The position numbers and the translations under genes are program-made. A stretch of DNA of 64,000 bases from contig CAIIXF020000011.1 in assembly GCA_903813345.2 (NCBI GenBank), forward strand, positions 18,647,754-18,711,753, read 5' to 3'. Position 1 is the stretch's first letter. Every line of letters starts with the position of its first letter. A model generated the notes under the pieces. It saw only the letters and a list, made by a program, of their open reading frames with translations. It did not search any database and was not told the origin of the DNA. This DNA is from Owenia fusiformis. Its lineage: Eukaryota; Annelida; Polychaeta; Sabellida; Oweniidae. Below are positions 52,001 to 61,000 of this stretch, in pieces.

Positions 52001-55000
52001 AGGCAACATTGCTTGAGAAACTCAAGGCAAGAGTGGGAGAGAGTACATCACTCAGTGCATTCCTTCAGCTCAATGAACTCAGCTCAGATGAAGAAGAAGA
52101 TGATGCGTTACTCGGAGAAGGTCAGTTTCATTCTCATCTCTCACACAACTTGTCTTATTAGAACACCACTGGGACTGACCAAAAGTGTTAGAATTAGCAG
52201 GTGTTCATATTTCAAGGTTTTTTTTACATGTGTGAGTCAGAGGAGAATTAATTTGGGACCTAGAAAAAGTGTTCACATTGAGAGGTGTTCAGATTATAGA
52301 TGTGTTCAGATTAGAGAGGTGTTTGGATATACAGGTTTACTGTATTATATTCATACTTTATAGGATTCTCATGAATAACTGAATAATTGCTGGTCATGTT
52401 TCATAATAAAATTTTTACTTCCTGTTTTATTGGCTTGTTCGCTTTCATCATTAAATGGTTACCTCAGTCTATCATTTTCAATTTTGCTCAAAAGATTTCT
52501 CCCCATATCCCTTTCCAATATTATACATATTATTACCAAAAATTGTCAGTTTAGAATAAAATATTATAAAAATGCATTTTACAGAAGAAGCAGATGAATA
52601 TGATGAAGAATTTGAAAAGATGCGAGAGGCGAATCTTAAAACTCGAATCACGCAAGCCATTGAGGAAAAAACAGAGGCAGAAAAACGAGTTGAGGCTGCG
52701 AGAGTTAAGCTTGGATATCAGAGACAACAAGTTGAACATTGGCAAAAGAAAGTTGACCGATCCACCATAGAGAGACTGAAAAACTTCAAGGACCCACCAA
52801 TCATGGTGGGGCACATAATGGAGATGATCATGACTCTAATAGGGAAGCGTAAGATTGATAATGTTAAAGAACCAAAAGAGACAAACACAAAGGAGGAGAT
52901 GTCAGGACGCATGTCTGCCAGCTCTAGTAGCATTCAACTAACAAAGAAACGTAGGTTCAAACTGGGGGTTCAAATTCTAGTAGCATACAAATAGTTTCAA
53001 AGATGTGGAATTTGGATGTCTATTAGAGAAATCTAGTCTCAAAGAATTTTATTTGTTTAATTCTAGTAGCATGTAAATAGCCTAAAAGAAGTGAATGTCT
53101 ATTAGATGCAAATACCCTCATAGATTTTCTAGACACATTCATCTAGCCCAAAAATATATTCAAGAAACTATCAAACTGATGAGAATATCAATTTTTACAA
53201 CTTTGATAAAATCCAGAATTATCATAATACAGTGCTTTTAATTTTCAAATTGATGAATAACAAAAATCTATGTTTACACAAATGCATATTATTTTTCATA
53301 ATTGCAGAGAGTAAGACGGTAAACACCAATGAGAGAGTTGACAGAAATACATGGAAAGCCATGCAGATTACAATGGCGGACTCTCAGAAGTTTGTGGACA
53401 TGATGCACAATGTCCCCTGGGAGGATGGCCTCTCTAAGAATGTCATAGCTGGTAAGTGATGTCATACCTGGAATGTGATGTCAAAGCTAGCAAGTGATGT
53501 CATATCAGGAATTGATGTCATAAATGCATGTATATTATAGTCATTGTGGCTGTATATGACCCAGATGCAATTTTTTTAGATAACACAATGGGGAAGGACT
53601 TGCATTATGGACACTTGCTAATGTGAAGTGTAAACAGAGCAGTATTGTAAATGTTCCAACTAACTGTATTGTAATTGGTTTAACATATTTTTTCTCTGCA
53701 TTAAAAAGTAAATAAAAGAAATAAATAGATAAAATGATGTCTCTCAAACCAGAAATCACAACATTCTCAAAGCCTTTAATTTGCGACAAGTGTATAATTT
53801 CTGGCTCCATGTATTTATTTCAGCTATTGAAAGCTTTCTGGCTAAGAGCAAAGATGGTCAGCTTGGTGTCACAGGAGAGGGTTCTCTGCTAGAAGATGCA
53901 AAAGGTAAAACCGTTAAAACTAACATCTTTATTCTGGCATCTCAAAATTAAAAAATTGAATGAAAAAATACTGACAAAATTTTTGTTGTGTTATTGATAA
54001 GAGTACATGCAACCTGTGGGAGGGGTCTTAACTATTAACACCAGAATTAAAAAAATCCAACAAAACTAATGTATTTTCTGATATTATTTTAGACACATCA
54101 TTCCAAGCGAAGCGTAGGTCTCCCTCCAACCTAGATAACCCCAAGGGCATCACTATAGCTGCAGCTAAATACTCATCTGAGGATGCTGTTACCTTGGTGA
54201 GTAGAAGTCAATAGTACATGTGATTAACTTAAACTGTTCAGTTATGCAGATACCATATTGTCTGAAATAAACACAAATACATGTATTTCACATCCTCCTA
54301 AGCAGGTGTCCAGAATCCATACCTCCTTCTTCCCCCCTGCTATAACCAATTTGAAATCATGTGATCTAATTATGCGAAATGACTTATACATGATTTCTGT
54401 CGCAGTGTTGCGATAGCCTATCAGATTGCGAGTTCTTAATCAGGGAAATTCTAACTGCTTATCGCAGGGGGTAAAAAGAAAGAATATATTCTGGATTTTG
54501 AAGCCCTGTGATCGGAGGATGGTATTTCAACACACACCTTACATTTTCCAAAGAGAACTTTTGTGACATGAGTGCAAACATCAAGAAAATGTGAAATAAT
54601 ATACTGGGTTGTAATAGGTTTGATTCACTTGCACGTGTATATGTTCAAGATATCCTGTGATACACTGGATATTTTATATTGATAAATATTGGCATTTATA
54701 TGACTTTATGTCTAATATTTCGTGGCTTGTCCTATGTAAAAAGCAGATGCAGAAGAAATTATTTGACTTAGCAGCGCTAAAACTTAAATAGTTATACATG
54801 TACAAACAAAATATTGTTTCTTCAAGGTCCAATACACCATAGCCATAGTTGAGTACAGTCGATTCTGTGGTCCACTTAAGACTGCTTTGGAGAAACTTCA
54901 CGAATTGGAAAGAGAGATTGAAGAAAATGAACGCATGCAGAAAGACAGAGATGAAAGAGTAAGTTCACCTATGTATTTAATCTAACTAATGGCTGTATAC

Positions 55001-58000
55001 ACAGCTAGTCATATCTGACTCTACATTAGTTTTGTGAACAAATATTTCTCATTAAGAAAAGGAAACTATCAATTAATAGGATTTATAACACTCTATCATC
55101 ATTTCTCCAGACCTCTCATCTACATGTATATAACAATGTCTTCTTGTTTCTACTCCTTTCTGTTATAGGATTATAGTTGTATCATATTAAAAGGGAAATT
55201 GTGATATTGATATAACTGAAAACTAGGATTTAAGATTATTGAAATATCCTGATGTGGGGTATGTGCTAAACTCAAAAATAATTATTACAGTCATTCACTA
55301 CTATTTTTCAGTACATGTATTCAGTACAATCATTTAGTACTCTTTTTCAGTACACATATTCAGTTATTCATTACTATTATTCAGTACAATAATTCAGTAC
55401 TATTATTCAGTATACTTATCCAATGCTATTATTCAGTATAATTATTCAATACTTTTATTCAGTACAATATTCAATACTATTATTCAGTTCACATATTCAG
55501 TACTATTATTCTGTACAATTATTCAATACTATTATTCAGTATAATTATTCAATACTATTATTCAATACAATTACTCAATACTATTATTCAGTACAATTAT
55601 TCAGTTCACATATTCAATTCATGTACTATTATTCAGTACAATTATTCAATTCACATATTCAGCACTATTATTCTGTACAATTATTCAGTATAATTATTTA
55701 GTTCAATTTTTACATGAAGTATTGTATATTTTGTTAAGTTAAGAATAATGTATCTCGTGACAAAGTTTGGCCGTAAGGCGTACAGAACAAAGGTCAGTGA
55801 ATGTGTCATGTCGAGAAATATATATAATCTCCCAAGTGGTTAAATAAAGCTAACCTAGCAGTATAATAGAGGGATTCAAAATCACTTGGAATTTTATATG
55901 GATGGGGGGACATGTCAATTTCTGAAAATATCTTCTGGGAGAAGTTTTTTATCATTGAAGAAAAAATATGGTATCTCGATCAATTTTCATGAATTCATGT
56001 GGATAAAAGAAATACAATGTACTAGAGATTTGCAACAATGGTTCAAATTTTGTGATTCTTACAGGAAGCAAGATGACATAAGATAAGAATAATGCATCAA
56101 CTTTTATATTTGGAATCTTTGTTTTCAAAGTAATTCATTTGGGGTTGAATTCTTGTTGATTTTGACATGTCCCCTTTACTTCGACCTTATATGATACAAA
56201 TGTAAAACTGCTAGTGTTTTGAATTTGTTGAAAAGTTTATCAGTTTCAGAATAGTGTTTAGGACAGTACAGTATTATTAAATATTTATGCTTGCCAAAAA
56301 GGATTGCACGCATAGACTAGTTAGTAAATTGTAATGAAAGAAGCGAAACATTTTATATTGTTAAATGATTGTATGCAGTATCATTCATCGGAAATTACAA
56401 TTGATAATTTTTGTTTTTCTCGATATAAAATAAATGTTACAATTTTATTCAATTCAATATTATATTTAATAAAATGAAATTTCTCTTACCTACAGGAAAG
56501 AATCCGAAATCAACAGGCAGGTGTTTTAAAAAATTGCTTTTATTTTATTTCATAATTATTATTAGAAGTTAATTTTATAAAAATAAATAAAATCAAATAA
56601 GTTTTACTAAACAGAAATATCATTCTTTTTTATTCTGAAAATTTTCAGAAAAGATTTTTTGCTTATATAATCAAATTATTGCAAACACTTTGAATCAGTG
56701 ACATGATCCTGACTTCAAAAAGTTTTTTTGTAGATATACATGTCATTGTTATTTATCTTAAATATGTTAAAATATGTAAGTCCCAATTTAAAATTAATGG
56801 GGTAGGGGTGTGTCATCAAAGATTAATTCATCATATGTACTCTGACAATGTTATTAGTCCATGTGATTTGTCCCTTCGCAATGTGTGGAATTATGCAGTC
56901 TGTAATGCTCATGTTAGTACAGTGTTACATTGTCCATGTATACATGTACCTTAAGTTAATGACTGTGTTTCCCCTATTGTTGCTTATTTTAAATGTTTTA
57001 TAATTGCATAGATTTGACAGAAGTTGCAGATACTAATATAGGATAAAAAATAGAAGTGATAGACTATGAGTTATTAGCTTTGTTGAATATACTTGTACTA
57101 ATGATATATATTCAGTATCCAATATAGGTAGATCATTGTAATGAACATCCATTATAATGACATCATTATAATGGGTATCCAATATAATGACATCATTTTA
57201 AGGGACATCTGAATATAATGACATCATTTTAATAGCCATCAGATATTATAATGACATCATCCTAAAAGGCATAAAATAAAGTGACATCATTTTAGTGGGC
57301 ATCCAGCTTAGTGACATCCGATATAATGACATCATTTTAATGGATATCCAACATAATGACATCATTTTAATGGATATCCAACATAATGACATCATTTTAA
57401 TGGTCATCCAATAAGACATCGTTTTATAAACTTTAATCAAAGTTTTTCTCAAGAAATAGCAAATGCTGTAGCTATAGTTACTTAAGACTTAATGAATAGT
57501 TTCCACAAAGAGGAAATCATAAAATCATAAAATCATAAAATCACAAATACTAATTACCTCATTTCTTCTTCTAGGACTAATAAAAGTGAATTTGATACAT
57601 GAAAATGACCACATGTTTCTTATTATATTTGTCCAGTCATCAGCTGGTGGGCACCAAAGTGCTACAGATGAGGCCGACATTGATGACGAGGAACTTGACG
57701 AGGACCAATTACCCAAGATTCAGTCTGAGGTTGATGCCCTACAAGCTCAGTTTGACGCTGCGGTTGTTGAAAAACATTCACTTGAACTAGAGTTGCAGAG
57801 CATGAATGATCGCTTGAAGGCAGCCACTGACGTCATAGAGAGGTGGGTTTGTTTAGTATTTTATTAAACATTTTTTTTTTATAAAAAGAAGTTTCACATC
57901 TAAGATACAGTCAATTTCTGCACATCTTTGGCTGTTGGAAGCAGTATGATAAAGAGATATTTACAAAAGTTATATGGATCAAATTGTCTTTGTATTATTA

Positions 58001-61000
58001 TGCTAGTTACAAATTTAGGAGTAGAAAAAATTATGAAATTTGATTTGTTTTTAGCATGAGACAACAAGAGTTGCTATGGAGACAGCATTGTAAAGAGTAC
58101 GACTGCAATGAAGTGTTGTTAGCCAATTGTATCGCAGCAGCGGCATTCCTTACATACTGTGGCAGTATGAATACAGATGTACGACAGCGCATGGGGGAAT
58201 TCTTCATGTTTGTGTGCGAGCACCATGGGGTGCCATTGGCTAAGAAGCAGTTGTTCCGCAACATGGACTTGGTTGAATTCTTGTATAGTCCAGTGAGTCA
58301 TTTGGTCTAATTTTTTAAAATTTTTATTTTGTATCATTGAACCAGAGAAAGAAACGCATAAAGTTCACCCTCCTAATCTGAATATAGCACAATGAACTCC
58401 AGTATATCCGGAATCTTCTCTAATTCAAACACCTCTCAATGTGTACACTTTTTCTTTGCCTCGTAGTCATTGTCTTATTGATGTTGTAGATTCACATCAA
58501 GGAATTGGAACTGTTGAGGTTACCCCAGACCCGCCTGCTCCTGGAGAATGCATGCTTTGTCATGCAGGAGGAGAGTTGTTCCGCATGGCCACTCATCTGT
58601 GACCCTGCGAGCCGCATCATAGACTGGCTGCAGTATTTCCTTAAAGGGAAAGGCCTGGTGGAGGTCAGATATCATGTAAGTAGAATTAGGTGCTTTTGGG
58701 AACTAGAGTGATTATTATAATCTGAATAATTAAGGTAGGCAGAGTCGAATAAGTAATCAGGTTGAGTAGCTTGGACTGATCTTTCAACAATGTATCTGCC
58801 CACCTTAACTGGAAAACTAAATTTTTCAATTCAGCTTTTCAACAGTTTTTTTTACATATTTCTAAAACTGTGCAATGCACTCACTATTTTGTTTTCTTGT
58901 CATCTAATTGGAATGAGAATTCTGTCTCAATAACTGAAATGTTTACAATTTTGAGAGAGCATTTTAAATTTTTATACAACTGAAAATTTATTTTTGAATT
59001 TCTAGGAGATACGATCCCAGTTAGAGACGTGTCTATCAGATGGAGTCCCCCTTTTGGTGACAGATTGCGACCCAGCCCTGCTCTGTAAGGATGAGAGGTT
59101 CCGTGAGGTGATTGCTTCTAGAAACAAGTTCATCCATGGGAAAACTCCATTCAAATTATGGGTAAGTTTAGCATTGATTTTAATCCTATATACAGCAATG
59201 GTGAAGAATAGTACATGTATTGCAGAGGGAATGTGATGAAGATACTGTATATGATTATTTTTAAAAATTGAAATTGAGATTGTAGACTTTGTAGGCAATG
59301 AATACATTTGTACTTTAGCTGAACTATACATTTTTAATAGTTAAAACTTCTCAAGATATCTAAATACATCAATAAAATTCTCAAAATACTTTTGATTTCA
59401 CATATTTTAGCCAGGTTTGTGGTCAACATTTGCATTCTTTTTGATTTGATAGGTTGGAGACCATGAGGTTGAATGTGAGCCTAGTTTCCGTATGTACCTA
59501 CACACAACCCATCAACCACACACACTTCCTCCTGAACTAGCTGCAAGACTAGCTGTCACATACTTTCTGGAGTCTAGGTAAGTATAGTGTGCCAGATGTG
59601 TCACACTGGTACAGATATAAGTGTTGTACTGTCACAAAAAATTTGTAAATGAAATGGTGCTTAAATTACGCAGTTTCTTTTGGTGCTGCACCAGATTTTA
59701 TTGGGAGTATATATTGGGTTATTTTCTCACTCTTGGGCTAAAACAATAGGGGTTATAAATAAGTAGGCTGGTTAGTAAAGGTGATAAAATTTTAATTTAA
59801 ATAGGGGACTTTCTTTTATCTTCCATGAGTGGCACACTCTGCTCTTCTACCACGTATTTTCAATTTTCCTGCATGGAACTTAGTATTTATAGTCTGACTT
59901 CTCTCAAACATCCAGGTAAAGAAAGTGTTGTTCTTTGTTGTAGATATGATTTGGAAGAGGAGCTACTGGACAGATTTATGGCAAAAGAGAAGTCCAGATT
60001 GGATGATGAGAAATCTACATACCTAATGGTAAGACTAAGAACATATAAACCTACATTAGAAACTTTTTGCAATGTGGATTTTTATAGCATATTACATTTA
60101 CAATGGCGTAGCGTCATATACGCACAATACGCAATGACGTACTCTCAAAATTTAGAGAAAAGTGTTTCATATTGAATTGCCTCACACTTTGAAAATACTG
60201 GATGTCGGAATTTCTTATTCTAAAAGCCCAGAAACGCTTCAAATGCAATCTCATTTTCAAAGCTTCCCCCACTGGTGATCCGATTGCGATCGATTACGCT
60301 GCCCCACGCTGATTACCGAAACGAACCGTATCACCAGTGTCAAAGCTTTGCTCACTTGTAGCGTACACTCACAAAATACTCACGCTACGCCACTGATTTA
60401 CTTGTATGTTACGCCTTCATCTGATTGGTGAACAATATGCACCCCCTTTCTGATGCATGCCCATGAGTGCATTCAATTCATTGCATTTATAGATATTACA
60501 TATATTAATATAAGTAATTTCCTTGGTCATGCAGGAGAAACTTGAGAATATGAAGTTCCTGGAGAAGATAGAGGGCGCCATGGCTGATCTGCTATCTAGT
60601 GATGTCAGACTGATGAACAATCTAACTGCGACTAAGAAGTTAGCTGAGTTGAAGAAACAGTTTGATGAGACAGTCGAGAGGTTGGTTCATGAAATGATAG
60701 ATCTTTCAAATAAACCCCACCACCCTTTGCTACACCAAAGATGATAATTAGAAATAATACAAAATATATTTATACTTTTTAAATATTATTTTATTTCAAA
60801 ATATTACAGTGAAACCTGTCTATGTAGAATATCTTTGGTACCTCTACAAAGCCTTCCATTTGGGAGGGGTTACATCTATAGAGGCTCATTTAACGTTTAG
60901 TCAGTTGATCTTGGGACTCTGAAGTGTTCCTTCTATACTAAGAGGTGTTTCATTTCTAGAGGTGTTTCACTTCTAGAGGTGTTCCACCTTACAGGTTTCA

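Noticed and set aside
55423-55701. Repetitive plus-strand frame
   Set aside because: Translation of the ATTCAGTAC minisatellite.
56496-56520. A 25-base exon using the GT at 56521
   Set aside because: It would shift the frame of exon 57637; only the 21-base GC-donor version keeps phase.
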